Positions 35,012-46,384 of a stretch of 62,000 bases of DNA are shown piece by piece; within the stretch, counting starts at the first letter, position 1, and every line of letters starts with the position of its first letter. The DNA comes from Diphasiastrum complanatum (lineage: Eukaryota; Streptophyta; Lycopodiopsida; Lycopodiales; Lycopodiaceae), in NCBI GenBank assembly GCA_029204225.1, contig CM055096.1:48061579-48123578 (forward strand). Reading direction: 5' to 3'. The position numbers and the translations under genes are program-made. The notes under the pieces were generated by a model. The model was not told the DNA's origin and did no database searches. It worked only from the letters and a program-made list of their open reading frames with translations.

Positions 35012-35192
35012 TGTGCAGAAAGTACAAAAAGGACCAAGAGTGGATCCTAATCTGATCCTCAAGAGGGATTGGTTGTCAGATTACTTGATCTATCAATCTA
35101 CTTTAGATTAAGATCAATCTAGATTAATTCTAGACACAAAATCCTAACAAGAACAATCATTAATTGAAGGTAAGTGTACTTTATGGTTTCAC
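35012..35192 (-). repeat. E3 5' LTR, truncated
   Basis: The first 181 plus-strand bases of the LTR are nearly identical to 30519-30699. They break off at GGTTTCAC, inside the CACACGTGTG palindrome of the intact copy, and the following TGTC(C/T)G shows microhomology with the intact LTR. Confidence 0.9.
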
Positions 35193-35614
35193 TGTCCGTG
35201 AGAGGAAGAAGAGGCGAGGGAAGCATTAGAGGCAAGAGGAATAGGTAGTTCAGTGTGAATAGCAGCAGGGGGTGGAAGTGTAGCTGAAGATGTTTGCCTA
35301 GCACGATGTCGTGACACAGAAGGCGAGTCAGGAATGACGATCTTGCTGCGTGGACGACGTCGACTATGTGAGCTGGAGGCCTGTTGAGATTACTCGGCCG
35401 GTGTTTCTTCATAGATAGAAAGCACGGAATCCATACGAAACCCATGGATTTTATTTTCAAGGTGGGAGGCTGCTAGGAGAGATAACAAAAGGCCAACATC
35501 AAATTGCTGCTTGATATTGCTCTTGATGGCTCGTTTGAGCTCTCCAAAAACGGTCTTGAACCAGTTATATGGTTCCAGAGGGGCCTTGGCTATCTTGATG
35601 TGAGACTCAACTAT
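35193..35614 (-). pseudogene. Unrecognised host-element ORF, C-terminal part
   Basis: The minus-strand frame (IVESHIKIAKAPLEPYNW and onward) is the continuation of the ORF at 47539-47039. Removing E1, E2 and the extra bases between them joins HILH to RIVESHIK in frame. It ends in a Ser/Pro/Arg-rich, nuclear-signal-like tail (SRRRPRSKIVIPDSPS). One TAA near 35392 looks like CAA to TAA. The 3' end is cut by the E3 junction at 35192. Confidence 0.6.
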
Positions 35615-36261
35615 TGTGAAAAATACAGATCCTAAGTGGATCTAAACTCCAAGATCATTGGCTTGAATGCTTGCACTCCAAACTACATAAGCTAGGAATT
35701 GGCAACACATTCTATGCTACCTAGAATGCAAAGAACTTGATCAAAAAGCATTTATCACAAATGGAAACTTCCATAAACATCAAGTGCGGCCCAAAATAGC
35801 ATTATACAGTCCATAATACATCAGCCTATCACTTTTGGAAAGCACCTAAGATCATACACACAAAGCTTGAACTCAATCACTACACAATGCCAACAATGGA
35901 AGGAGAACCCAATAGAAAAATCTCTCATTAAGCAAATGAATACAATGGATCTGCTCCAACCTGTTTCTCCACGGCCTACCTGCTATATATAGCTGAGAGA
36001 GATGACTCTCTCTCCTCTCTCTAGACCCTCCTTACCTAAAATATGCCCTATATAGGTAAAATTGGCATATATGTCCAAAATACATGAAAATGGACTCATT
36101 TCGAAGGTCTTGAAGTTTGACACTTCTTCATACTGAAAAAATACACTTACTAAAAATATCTAGACCTGTTTCACACGTGTGAAAAGTCAGATCCTAAACT
36201 ATGTGCCATTTTTAGCAATTTTGGCCTAAAACTAGACAAGGAAATGTTGACAATTTTCACA
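35615..36261 (-). repeat. E1 3' LTR
   Basis: 647 bp, TGTGAAAA...TTTTCACA on the plus strand. It contains CTATATATAG (about 35982) as a TATA-type motif and CACACGTGTG at 36172-36181. Confidence 0.95.
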
Positions 36262-36274
36262 CTCCCTCTTCAAC

Positions 36275-39200
36275 TTAACTTGCTAGTTTTACAACACTAC
36301 TTTGTTCCAACTTAAGAATGATCTCCATCATCAGAATAGATCTCTTCTCAAGGATCCTAATATGTACAAAATAGGACACAACATAATTGATATAGATAAT
36401 AGTGTCCATATAGGATGCTTCACTATTTCTTACATCAATTTTACATAGAATCATAAAAATGGTACATGTAAAAGAACATAGAATCTCAATTAATGAATTC
36501 CTCCATGTATCCATCTCTGGTTTCTCTGTAAAATAGCAGCAAACAAGTTGTAAATGAAAGTGATCAACAAGTGTTTGCATGCCTCCTCCACATTTCACTA
36601 TACATATAGTGAATGCAACATGTATCTCCATGAATGAACTTCCATCACCACCTTGCCTTTGTAGATCTTCAATCCATGAAAGCCTTTGAGTGAATGAATG
36701 CCAAAAAGATGTGTTCCCTACTCCATTTGAATGACCAAAACCTGAACTTGAAATACTTGAAGTACCTCCACAAGATTTGCACACAACGCTTATACCTACA
36801 ATGTCAACAAGTTGCCAATTTGCCAACACTAGAATACTAGATCTTGAACTTTGTTCAAAAGAAAACATATTGACCACTTCAATACCTTTCAAGATCTGAA
36901 TGAATTCATGTACTTGATCATACAAACCAGCAATGATAACTATTCCATCTCCAAGATCCAAAGGATGCAAAACTATGGAACTAGTTTTATTGAAATTTGA
37001 CAATTTCAACACATTGACATAACAATGTTCATACATGAGATTAGGCAAGTGAGGTAGAGTAAGAAGACACTTCCTTGCAGCTCCAAAGACCTTACTTGAA
37101 CCTTCAAGAACCTGTAAAAACAGATCCAAAATGCCTTGAACATTTGTCTCTTCTTTGATGCTTTTCACTAGCTTCGAATTGCCACTTGTCTCTTGGTGTT
37201 GATGAAGCAATCCAAGATCAACCTCTTGATCTTCCAATAAGACATCAAAGATCTTGCATATGTGAACATCTTCAGATCTGAAACTCTGAAGATACTCCCT
37301 CTCAAACACATGATTAAGATCCCACAAGATCTCATCAATGCTCAAATTTGACCCTTCACTATAGTTAGTGAAAACAATGCCACCATCATAAACCAAAAGA
37401 TAGATTCCAACATTTCCATTTAACATGAAGTAGAGTAGGTGAAGATGAGTATCAAACCTAATCAAAACAGCCCTCTTGAGTTCATAACAAACCTCAATAA
37501 GCTCACCAATGATATCTCCCTTGCCTTGAAGAAGTTGCCACTTGAGTTGCTCCATGTAGTCTTCTTCAACCAACCTTTTGCCATCTTGACCATGAATGAA
37601 CAATCCACCACAATCATAGAATGCTTTGAGTTGATGAAGAGATGTTAGATCCATGCTTTGGATCTTCCCAAGAACCACTCTTCCATTGCCCTTTCCTTCA
37701 CAAGACTCCCTCTTAATGCTAGCACCACAAAAGTTAGAAACCTCCCTCTTGATAGTTGCACCATAAGAAGTAGAAGACTCTTGAATATTAGAAGCCAAGA
37801 AAAGAATCCTTAGTACCTTCAACATAAGAGTGATTGAAGTACTCTCTCTTTTCAAACATGAACTTCTACTCAATGATTTAGGTAATGAGTCATATGATAA
37901 TGATTCTTCCTCACTATCGTTCATAAAAACATCATTCAAAGTACATCCTACTTTGAACACTTCACATACTTCTCTTCCTTTTGACTTGTGATCTCCCTCA
38001 CCAAGTCTCATGATAGAAACCTTTGATCTACTCTTTTTATGAAGAAATGTGACACCACTTGTTGCACAAATGACTTTATCACAAAAAGATGTAAAAGAAC
38101 CATTTCCTTCAAGCATGCTCAAAGCACCATCATCTTTTCCCACATGATTACATACATCAATATGAAAAGAATTAGAAGAACAACCATCTTCTTGCAAAGA
38201 ATGACACTTAGCATCTCCATCTTTTTCCATATGAACAAACAAGTCATTAGCAACAATCACTTCCAAAGAAGAATCTTCATCAACTCCATTGATGAAGTTA
38301 GCTCCTTCCTTACCTTTTCCATTTTTGCACTTGCCATCTAGCACCATTGAAGAACCACCAAGCCTTGGAAGTCCATGAGTAGAAGAGTACAAACATGATG
38401 CTAATTTAGCTCCACATGACTCCATTTGACTAGTAGGTAGCACTAGTCCATCTTCAAGATCCAATGGATCCAAAAAATTGACCATAGATTCACCAAAGCT
38501 TGCCAAGTTAGCACAACAATTATCATCTCCAAGAAGTACATTAGATCTCAACCTAGATCTAGCATTTTGTTTCTTATGGCATTCATTTGCAAAATGTCCT
38601 TTCACTCCACAATAAAAACATTTGAACTTGGACTTATCTTGCTTCCTACTTTGCAAAGAAGAAGAATGCTTTCCATGCTCCAAACTACCTTGCTTGGACC
38701 ACTTGCCTTTGAACTTGCCCTTTGTGAAAAGAGCTTCTTCATCTCCACCTTGTGTTGATGCACCACCACCTTTGGCTTGCAACCTATGCTCTTCAGCCAC
38801 CAAGATCTCTTGCAAGTCATTGACACTTGGCAAGGACTTTTGTATAGCAAAGCATTGTACAAGGTTAGAATGTTCATCAAGCAAACCATTCAACATGACT
38901 TGAACTAGTTCCCCATCCTTTATGCTTTCATCTATGCATGCTAGATCATCATTCAAGGATTTAACCTTCAAGACAAATAAATGTGCACTCTCTCCCTCTC
39001 TTTGACAACTTTGGAAGATTTGCCTTCTTAGGGTGAGAACCCTAGATGTGGATTTGGACTCATAGATCTTCTTCAAAGCATTCCATGCTTCACTTGAAGA
39101 AGTACATTTACCAACTTCTTTAAGAAGTTCATTGGTAACATTCATCTTTATGATATGTAAGGCTCTTTTAGCCCTTCTATCAAAATTTAGTTGCTCTTGA

Positions 39201-39349
39201 AGAATTAGAGGTCTTTCTTCAATTCCCACAACTATATCCATTAGCTCATTCAACTCTAGTAAAGACTCCATCCTCACTTTCCAAGTTGAATAGTTTGTAG
39301 AGTTTAACCTCTCTTTAGCTTCCAACATGATTCCACCATTGGATGTCAT
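36275..39349 (-). CDS. E1 ORF: copia Gag fused to a long unrecognised C-terminal region
   Basis: 1024 codons without interruption. The frame is open up to 39415, but ATG 39349 aligns with the Gag starts of E2 and E4. Residues about 1-200 are a copia Gag (UBN2 type): LNSTNYSTWKVRMESLLELN, EAWNALKKIYESKSTSRVLT, VLNGL-type and HRLQ blocks. The zinc knuckle CFYCGVKGHFANEC is at about residue 245. From about residue 262 (NARSRLRSN) to the end nothing resembles protease, integrase, RT or RNase H. Features there are a Ser/Cys-rich stretch, a more ordered region around GIYLLVYDGGIVFTNYSEGS, and a C-terminal block CKIDVRNSEASYMDTIIYIN shared with E3. The stop lies 4 bp from the polypurine tract. Compared with E2, about 150 residues including the protease motif are deleted after the knuckle. 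The likely role of Gag is particle formation; that of the rest is unknown. Confidence 0.85.
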   Translation of the reverse strand: MTSNGGIMLEAKERLNSTNYSTWKVRMESLLELNELMDIVVGIEERPLILQEQLNFDRRAKRALHIIKMNVTNELLKEVGKCTSSSEAWNALKKIYESKSTSRVLTLRRQIFQSCQREGESAHLFVLKVKSLNDDLACIDESIKDGELVQVMLNGLLDEHSNLVQCFAIQKSLPSVNDLQEILVAEEHRLQAKGGGASTQGGDEEALFTKGKFKGKWSKQGSLEHGKHSSSLQSRKQDKSKFKCFYCGVKGHFANECHKKQNARSRLRSNVLLGDDNCCANLASFGESMVNFLDPLDLEDGLVLPTSQMESCGAKLASCLYSSTHGLPRLGGSSMVLDGKCKNGKGKEGANFINGVDEDSSLEVIVANDLFVHMEKDGDAKCHSLQEDGCSSNSFHIDVCNHVGKDDGALSMLEGNGSFTSFCDKVICATSGVTFLHKKSRSKVSIMRLGEGDHKSKGREVCEVFKVGCTLNDVFMNDSEEESLSYDSLPKSLSRSSCLKRESTSITLMLKVLRILFLASNIQESSTSYGATIKREVSNFCGASIKRESCEGKGNGRVVLGKIQSMDLTSLHQLKAFYDCGGLFIHGQDGKRLVEEDYMEQLKWQLLQGKGDIIGELIEVCYELKRAVLIRFDTHLHLLYFMLNGNVGIYLLVYDGGIVFTNYSEGSNLSIDEILWDLNHVFEREYLQSFRSEDVHICKIFDVLLEDQEVDLGLLHQHQETSGNSKLVKSIKEETNVQGILDLFLQVLEGSSKVFGAARKCLLTLPHLPNLMYEHCYVNVLKLSNFNKTSSIVLHPLDLGDGIVIIAGLYDQVHEFIQILKGIEVVNMFSFEQSSRSSILVLANWQLVDIVGISVVCKSCGGTSSISSSGFGHSNGVGNTSFWHSFTQRLSWIEDLQRQGGDGSSFMEIHVAFTICIVKCGGGMQTLVDHFHLQLVCCYFTEKPEMDTWRNSLIEILCSFTCTIFMILCKIDVRNSEASYMDTIIYINYVVSYFVHIRILEKRSILMMEIILKLEQSSVVKLAS

Positions 39350-40510
39350 GATGCTAATATCTTCTTGTGTCCTTAGGCTCTGTTCTAATGCACCTAGCAC
39401 TCTCCTTTCTCTCAATAAATGAAGAAGGAGAAGATCTTAAAAGATTTAGAACCCTAAATGACCTCTATCTTGAAACTATTTGGCTTTCAAGCATAGAAAG
39501 GAAGATTGAAACACATGCAACACTTTGCACACACTAAGAATGGATTACAAACTCAAACCAACCTGAACACACTCTTGCTTAAGCTCTCAAACTTTCCAGC
39601 AAGTGACCAAATCAAGTTATGGTGTGAAGAGTTACTTGCATTCTTAGAAAATACCCAAAACTAGGATGCCAAGATTACCTAGTAATGAACAAACTTGATC
39701 AACATATGATCAACACACTAAGATATTGATTCAACCTGAAAAACCACATGTAAACCACACTTCTAAAAGTTTATAAACTCCAGCAAGTGATAAATACAAG
39801 ATTTAGAGGTGAATGAATGAGCACACTTAGTGAATCACAAGACTAGCTTCACTATCTTGTCAAATCTTGGTGTTTAGATGTAGATCTAAGATCACTTCAC
39901 ATGAGAATGTTCCTCAACCTGTTAAGAACCTGAAAACACACTTGCATAATGGTTAACACCTTCCAGCAAATGCTCCAATCAAATTACATAAGGAGAGTTA
40001 CTTACATGCTCAACAAAGTACACCAAAAATTATGCCAAAATTGATGACAATCTTTACAATATGCTCTTCACAATGGAGCTTACAATATGTTCACCCAAAA
40101 AAGGGGATCTTTCATCCAAATGGGAGCTTTGCTCAGCCTTTAGGAGAATTACAACTCACTCAAAAGAGCATTTGTCATCCACTTAAGGAGAAGTTTCATC
40201 CACTTAAGGAGAGTGTTCATCCAAGAATGGAGATTGTCAACAATAGGATTGAAAAGAACATTGTTAGTATTGAATATGCACAAGCCTCACAATCACAAAT
40301 GATTAGGTGTTATGATCTGATCCAAAATAGTTTCTTTTCAGCCTCTGATCTTCAATAGACCTGAAATATGCTTTTGATCCACAAGTTCAACTCACAAAAC
40401 AAAGGTTAGTAAGATTTGATCAACAAAGCAATGCAAAATCATGCTAGAACTTGATCAAACATCCAAATATCACCAAAAATGGAATACTTACTGTAAATAG
40501 AAGCCAACCA
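39350..40510. other. E1 untranslated leader
   Basis: About 1.16 kb between primer site and Gag. It includes short tandem units (ATCCACTTAAGGAGA, three copies at about 40175-40225). A plus-strand ORF here (40032-40358) is partly conserved in E2 but is most simply explained by common descent of the leader. Confidence 0.6.
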
Positions 40511-40522
40511 GCTCTGATACCA
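40511..40522 (-). other. E1 primer binding site
   Basis: TGGTATCAGAGC on the minus strand, complementary to the 3' end of initiator tRNA-Met and directly adjoining the 5' LTR. Confidence 0.93.
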
Positions 40523-41169
40523 TGTGAAAAATACAGATCCTAAGTGGATCTAAACTCCAAGATCATTGGCTTGAATGCTTGCACTCCAAACTACATAAGC
40601 TAGGAATTGGCAACACATTCTATGCTACCTAGAATGCAAAGAACTTGATCAAAAAGCATTTATCACAAATGGAAACTTCCATAAACATCAAGTGCGGCCC
40701 AAAATAGCATTATACAGTCCATAATACATCAGCCTATCACTTTTGGAAAGCACCTAAGATCATACACACAAAGCTTGAACTCAATCACTACACAATGCCA
40801 ACAATGGAAGGAGAACCCAATAGAAAAATCTCTCATTAAGCAAATGAATACAATGGATCTGCTCCAACCTGTTTCTCCACGGCCTACCTGCTATATATAG
40901 CTGAGAAAGATGACTCTCTCTCCTCTCTCTAGACCCTCCTTACCTAAAATATGCCCTATATAGGTAAAATTGGCATATATGTCCAAAATACATGAAAATG
41001 GACTCATTTCGAAGGTCTTGAAGTTTGACACTTCTTCATACTGAAAAAATACACTTACTAAAAATATCTAGACCTGTTTCACACGTGTGAAAAGTCAGAT
41101 CCTAAACTATGTGCCATTTTTAGCAATTTTGGCCTAAAACTAGACAAGGAAATGTTGACAATTTTCACA
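40523..41169 (-). repeat. E1 5' LTR
   Basis: 647 bp, the same length as the 3' LTR and virtually identical to it. CACACGTGTG is at 41080-41089. Confidence 0.95.
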
Positions 41170-41178
41170 ACTATCCTA

Positions 41179-41833
41179 TGTGAAAAAAGTGGATCTTGAA
41201 TGGATCCAAACTCCCAAAATACTTGGCTAAGATCTTTGCACAACAAGCTACAAAAGCTAGAAATGGCAAAGCATCCTAATGCTACCTTTGATCCACATGA
41301 ACTTGACAAAGCATTCAAGAGACAAAAGAAACTAATAAAAGGTACTGATGGCAGCAAAAAACAACAGCATACCAGACCTACAATAGCAGCCTACCACTTT
41401 TGGAAACCTCTTTAGATCATACACAAAAGCTTGAAGACAATACACAAAGCAATGCTCTCAATGGAGGAAGAAACTGTGACAATGATCTATTGATCTCTCT
41501 CAACAATATAATAAGTTTCTCCAACCTGTTCTCCATGACTTTCAGCCTAATATAAGTGAGAGAGATGACTCTCTCTCCTCTCTCTAGAACTTAGGACCCA
41601 ATTTTAGGACACCAGTAGCCTAAAATAGCCAAATTTGGCCTATATGTCCAAATAACATGATTTTGGTGTCATTTCGAAGGTCCTGAAGTTTGAGACTTCT
41701 TCAATATGAAATATATACGAAGATAAAAGTATCTAGGCCTTTTTCACACTTGTGAAAGGCTAGATCCAAAACTATGTACAAAAATTGCCGATTTAGACCT
41801 CAAACTAGCTAGGAAATGTTGACAATTTTCACA
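41179..41833 (-). repeat. E2 3' LTR
   Basis: 655 bp, TGTGAAAAAAGTGG...TTTTCACA. Related to the E1 LTR, especially toward its right end. The palindrome is mutated to CACACTTGTG (about 41744). Confidence 0.93.
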
Positions 41834-41846
41834 CTCCCTCTTCAAC

Positions 41847-44800
41847 TTAACTTGCTAGTTTTACGACACTACTTTGCTCCAGCTTAAGAATGATCTCCAT
41901 CATGATAATAGATCTCCTCTCAAGTGTTCTAATATGTACAATATGAAGTACAACATAATTGATATAGATAATAGTGTCCATATAGGATGCTTCACTATTT
42001 CTTACATCAATTTTACATAGAATGGTGAACAAGATACATGTAAAAGAATATAGAATCATAATGAAAGGATTCCTCTATGTATCCACCTTTAAATGCTCTG
42101 TAAAACAGCAGCAAACAAGCTGTAAGTGAAAGTAACCAACAAGTGTTTGCATGCCTCCTCTATATTCCACTATGCCCATAGTGAATGCACCATGTATCTC
42201 CATGAATGAACCTCCATCACCACCTTGCCTTTATAGATCTCAAATCCACGAAAGCCCTTGAGTGAATGAATGCCAAAATGATGTGTTCTCTGCTCCATTT
42301 GAATGAGCAAAATTTGAACTTGAAATACTTGAAGTATCTCCACAATATTTGCATACAACCCTTGATCCTACATTGTCAACAATTTGCCAATTTGCCAACA
42401 CTAGGATGCTAGATCTTGAACTTTGCTCAAAAGTAAACATATTTACCACTTCAATACCTTTCAAGATTTGAACGAATGCATGTACTTGATCATAAAAAAT
42501 AGCAATGATAACTATTCCATCTCCAAGATCCAAAGGATGCAAAACTATGGAGCTAGTTTCATTGAATTTTGAGAATTCCAACACATTGACATGACAATGT
42601 TCATACATGAGATTAAACAAGTAAGGTAGAGTAAAAGGACACTTCCTTTCTGCTCCAAGAACCTTACTTGAATCTTCAAGAACCTATAAAAACATATCCA
42701 AAATGCTTTGCCCATGTGGCTCCCCTTTGATGCTTTTGACTAGCTTCCAAATGCTACTTGCCTCTTGGTGTTGATGAAGCAATTCAAGATCAACATCTTG
42801 ATCTTCCAACAAAATATCAAGGACTTTGCATTTATAAACATCTTCAGATCTAAACCTCTGAACATACTCCCTCTCAAACACATGATTAACATCCCACAAG
42901 ATCTCATCATTGCTTGATTTCAACCTTTCACTATAGTTAGTAAAACCAATGTCACCATCATAAACCAAAAGATAGATTTCTACAATTCTATCCAACATGA
43001 AGTAGAGTAGATGAAATTGAGTATCAAACCTAATCAAACCAGACCATTTGAGCTCAAACCAAACCTCAATGAGCTCACCAATGAGATCTTCCTTGCCTTG
43101 GAGAATTTGCCACTTGAGTTGCTCCATGTAGTCTTCTTCATCCAACTTTTTGCATCTTGATCATGCATGAACACTCCACCACAATCATAGCAACATTTGA
43201 GTTGATGAAGAGATGTAAGATCCATGCCTTAAATCTTCCCAAGAGTCACTCTTCCTTTGCCCTTTCCATCACAAGACTCCCTCTTAATGATCACACCACA
43301 AAAGCTAGCAATCTCCCTCTTGATAGTTGCATCATAAGAAATGGAAGAATCTCGAACATTAGAAGCCATGAAAAGAATACATAGTTCCTTCAACATAAGA
43401 TTGATTGAAGTACTTTTTCTTGTCAAACCTGGACTTCTAATCAATGATATAGGTAATGATAATGAACCCTCACTATCATTCACAAAAGCATCATTCAAAG
43501 TACATCCTACTTTGAACACTTCACATTCATCTCTCCCTTTTGACTTGAGATCTTCCTCACCAAGTCTCATGATAAAACCTTTTGATCTACTTTCTTTATG
43601 AATACATGTGACACCGCTTGTTTCACAAATGACTTTTTTGGACTCATCACATAAAGATACAAAAGAAACTTTTTCTTCAATCATGCTCAAAGCACCATCT
43701 CTTTCCAAATGAGTAAATAAGTCATTAGCAACAACCATTTCCAAAGAAGAGTTTTCATCACCTCCATTAATGAAGTTAGCTCTCTTCTTATCTTTTTCAT
43801 TTTTGCACTTTCCATGTAGTTCCATTGAAGAGCCACCAAGACTTGGAAATCTATGAGTAGAAGAGTTCAAACATGATACTAATTTAGCACCACATGACTC
43901 CATTTGACTAGTAGGTAGCACTAGTCCATCTTCAAGATCCAATGGATCCAAAACATTGATCATAGATTCACCAAAAGTTGCCAAGTTAGCACAACAATAA
44001 CTATCTCCAAGAAGCTCATTAGATCTCAACCTAGATCTAGCATAAGGAAGCTCTTTAGACTTTGCATAAGATCTATCAATCTTATTGATGCTAGGGATTG
44101 ACTTTTGAAAGTGGAGAGAACCACCAACATCCATTTCATTCATCTTGTTAGACATAACAAATGCATCAACCTTTGATCATACACTCACCACCATTTGGCA
44201 TGTGAACGACTTTCTTGGTTCCAACATAAGAGATCAAAGAAGTAAAGAACTCCTTGTGACTAGTCATGTGTGAACTAGATCCACTATCTATCCACCATGA
44301 ATCCTTGTCACTTCCACTTGACATTAGACTTGAAGAACACATCATGAGAGAATCACAAGGATCTAGATCCTCATTAGAAGTACAAAAGTTGTTTTGCTTG
44401 CTACCTTCATTACTTTGCTTCTTATGACATTCATTTGCAAAATGACCTTTTATCCCACAATAAAAGCACTTGAACTTTGACTTGTCTTTCTTTCTAAAAG
44501 AAGTAGAAGAGGTGGAGGAAGAGTGATCATCATGATCCGAGCTACCACCTTTGGACCATTTCCCTTTGCCTTTACCTTTGCCTTTGACTTTGCCTTTTGT
44601 GAAGAAAGCCTCTGCACCTCCACCTTGCAAGGATGCACCATCAAGCTTTGATTGCAACCTATGTTCTTCAGCCAATAAGATTTCTTGCAAGTCAACCACA
44701 CTTGGCAAGACTCTTTGAATGGCAAAACTTTGCACAAGGTTAGCATGTTCATCTAGCAAACCATTTAATATAACCTAGACTATTTCACCATCTTTTATGC

Positions 44801-45225
44801 TTTCATCAATGCATGCTAGATCATCACTTAAGGACTTAACCCTCAAGACAAATGCATGAGCACTTTCACCCTCTCTTTGTCTAATAGAAAATATTTGCCT
44901 CCTTAGGGTCAATACCCTAGATGTGGACTTTGATTCAAAGAGCTTCTTCAAGGAATTCCATGCCTCAATTGCACTTTGACTATTACCAACTTCCTTGAGA
45001 AGTTCATTGGTAACATTCATTTTAATGATATGAAGAGCCCTTTTGGCCTTCTTATCAAACCTTTGTTGCTCTTGAACTATGGGTGGTCTCTCTTCAGTTC
45101 CTGCAACTATGTCCATGAGTTCATTCAACTCAAGTTAAGAATTCCATACTCACTTTCCAGGTAGAGTAGTTTGATGAACTCAACCTATCATTAGTTTCTA
45201 ACATGATCCCACCATTGGAAGCCAT
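41847..45225 (-). pseudogene. E2 Gag plus protease remnant plus unrecognised C-terminal region
   Basis: The Gag start is MASNGGIML at 45225. A one-base insertion near 45135 breaks the frame, and TAG at 44775-44777 replaces the CAG found in E1 (ELVQVMLNGL). The zinc knuckle CFYCGIKGHFANEC is intact (about 44425-44466). Unlike E1 it then keeps WWIDSGSSSHMTSHKEFF (about 44230-44290), the copia aspartic protease active-site region, which soon ends in a stop. The next segments (44155-43229, 43145-42684, 42620-42240, 42059-41847) align along the whole C-terminal region of E1 with scattered stops. E2 therefore shows the ancestral order Gag, start of protease, unknown region. Confidence 0.85.
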
Positions 45226-46372
45226 GAATATAATGATTTTTTTAACTTTTAGGCTCTGTCCTAATGCACCGAACACTCACTTTCCTCTCAACAAATGATG
45301 GATAAGGAGATCTTAGAAGATCTAGGAACCTAAAACACTTCTATTTTGAACTTGGCTGGTTTCCAAGCATAGAAAGGAAGATTGAAACACATGCAACACT
45401 TTGCACACACTAAGAATGGATTACAAAATCAAACCAACATGAACACACTCTTGCTTAAGCTCTCAAACTTTCTAGAAAGTGATCAAATCAAGTTATGATG
45501 TGAAGAGTTACTTGCATTCTTAGAAAATACACAAGACTAGGCTACCAAGAATACTCAGAGTTAAACAAACTTGATCAACATATGATCAACACACTAAGAT
45601 ATTGATTCAACCTGTAAAACCACATGTAAACCACACTTCTAAAAGTTTATAAACTCCAACAAATGATAAATACAAGCTTTAGAGGTGAATGAAAGAGCAC
45701 ACTTAGTGAATCACAAGACTAGCTTCACTAGCTTGTCAAATCTTGGTGTTTAGATGTAGATCTAAGATCACTTCACATGAGAATGTTCCTCAACCTGTTA
45801 AGAACCTGAAAACACATTTGCATAATGGTTAAAACCTTCCAGCAAATGCTCCAATCAAATTACATAAGGAGAGTTACTTACATGCTCAACAAAGTACACC
45901 AAAATTTATGCAAAAGATTGTTGACAATCTGTTCACCCAAAAGGGGATCTTTCATCCAAGTGGGAGCTTTGCTCAGCCTTTTGGAGAAATACAAACTCAC
46001 TCAAAGAGTATTTGTCATCCACTTAAGGAGAAGGTTCATCCAGTTAACGAGAGTGTTCATCCACAAAGGAGAGTGTTCATCCACAGAAGTGGAGATTGTC
46101 AACAATACATTGAACAGAACATTGTTAGTATCGAATATGCACAAGCTTCACAATCAACAAATGATTAGGTGATATTATCTGGTCCAAAATAGCTTCTTCT
46201 CAGCCTCTGATCTTCAATAGACCTGAAATATTCCTTTGATCCACAAGTTCAACTCACAAAACAAAGGTTAGTAAGATTTGATCAACAGTGCAATGCATAA
46301 TCATGCTAGAACTTGATCAAACATCCAAATATTACCATAAATGGAAACCTAACTAAAAATAACAGCCAACCC
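45226..46372. other. E2 untranslated leader
   Basis: Collinear with the E1 leader, including the (C)ATCCACTTAAGGAGAAGG tandem units near 46015-46085. No credible gene. Confidence 0.6.
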
Positions 46373-46384
46373 GCTCTGATACCA

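Larger units (their letters stand above)
30519..35192 (-). mobile_element. E3: non-autonomous copia-type LTR element, 5' LTR truncated
   Basis: The left LTR, 30519-31340 (822 bp, TGTGCA...TTTACA), matches the right LTR at 35012-35192, which stops after 181 bp. The primer site, reverse complement of GCTCTGATACCA, lies at 35000-35011 directly against the LTR: TGGTATCAGAGC, the tRNA-iMet type used by copia elements. A purine tract complementary to CTCCTC follows the left LTR at 31341. The internal part has two ORFs and no PR, IN, RT or RNase H. Because the right LTR is cut and fused to foreign sequence at 35193, no TSD can be tested. The TATA-type and CACACGTGTG motifs lie in the LTR. Confidence 0.85.
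35610..41174 (-). mobile_element. E1: intact non-autonomous copia element with TSD
   Basis: The element is 35615-41169 (5555 bp), bounded by 647-bp LTRs and a perfect 5-bp target duplication ACTAT (35610-35614 and 41170-41174). The primer site is at 40511-40522 (TGGTATCAGAGC on the minus strand, abutting the 5' LTR) and the polypurine tract at 36262-36271 (GAAGAGGGAG). Its only long ORF encodes Gag plus an unknown C-terminal region; PR, IN, RT and RNase H are absent, so it must be mobilised in trans. By eye the two LTRs differ at one site (GAGAGAG against GAGAAAG), which indicates a very recent insertion. Confidence 0.96.

Noticed and set aside
37439-37648. Plus-strand ORFs antisense to the E1 Gag (also 38039-38341, 38567-38903)
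   Set aside because: Shadows of the 1024-codon minus-strand ORF.
40032-40358. Plus-strand ORF in the E1 leader with a counterpart in E2 (45825-46172)
   Set aside because: Antisense to the element and partly frame-shifted between copies; shared descent of the leader explains the similarity.
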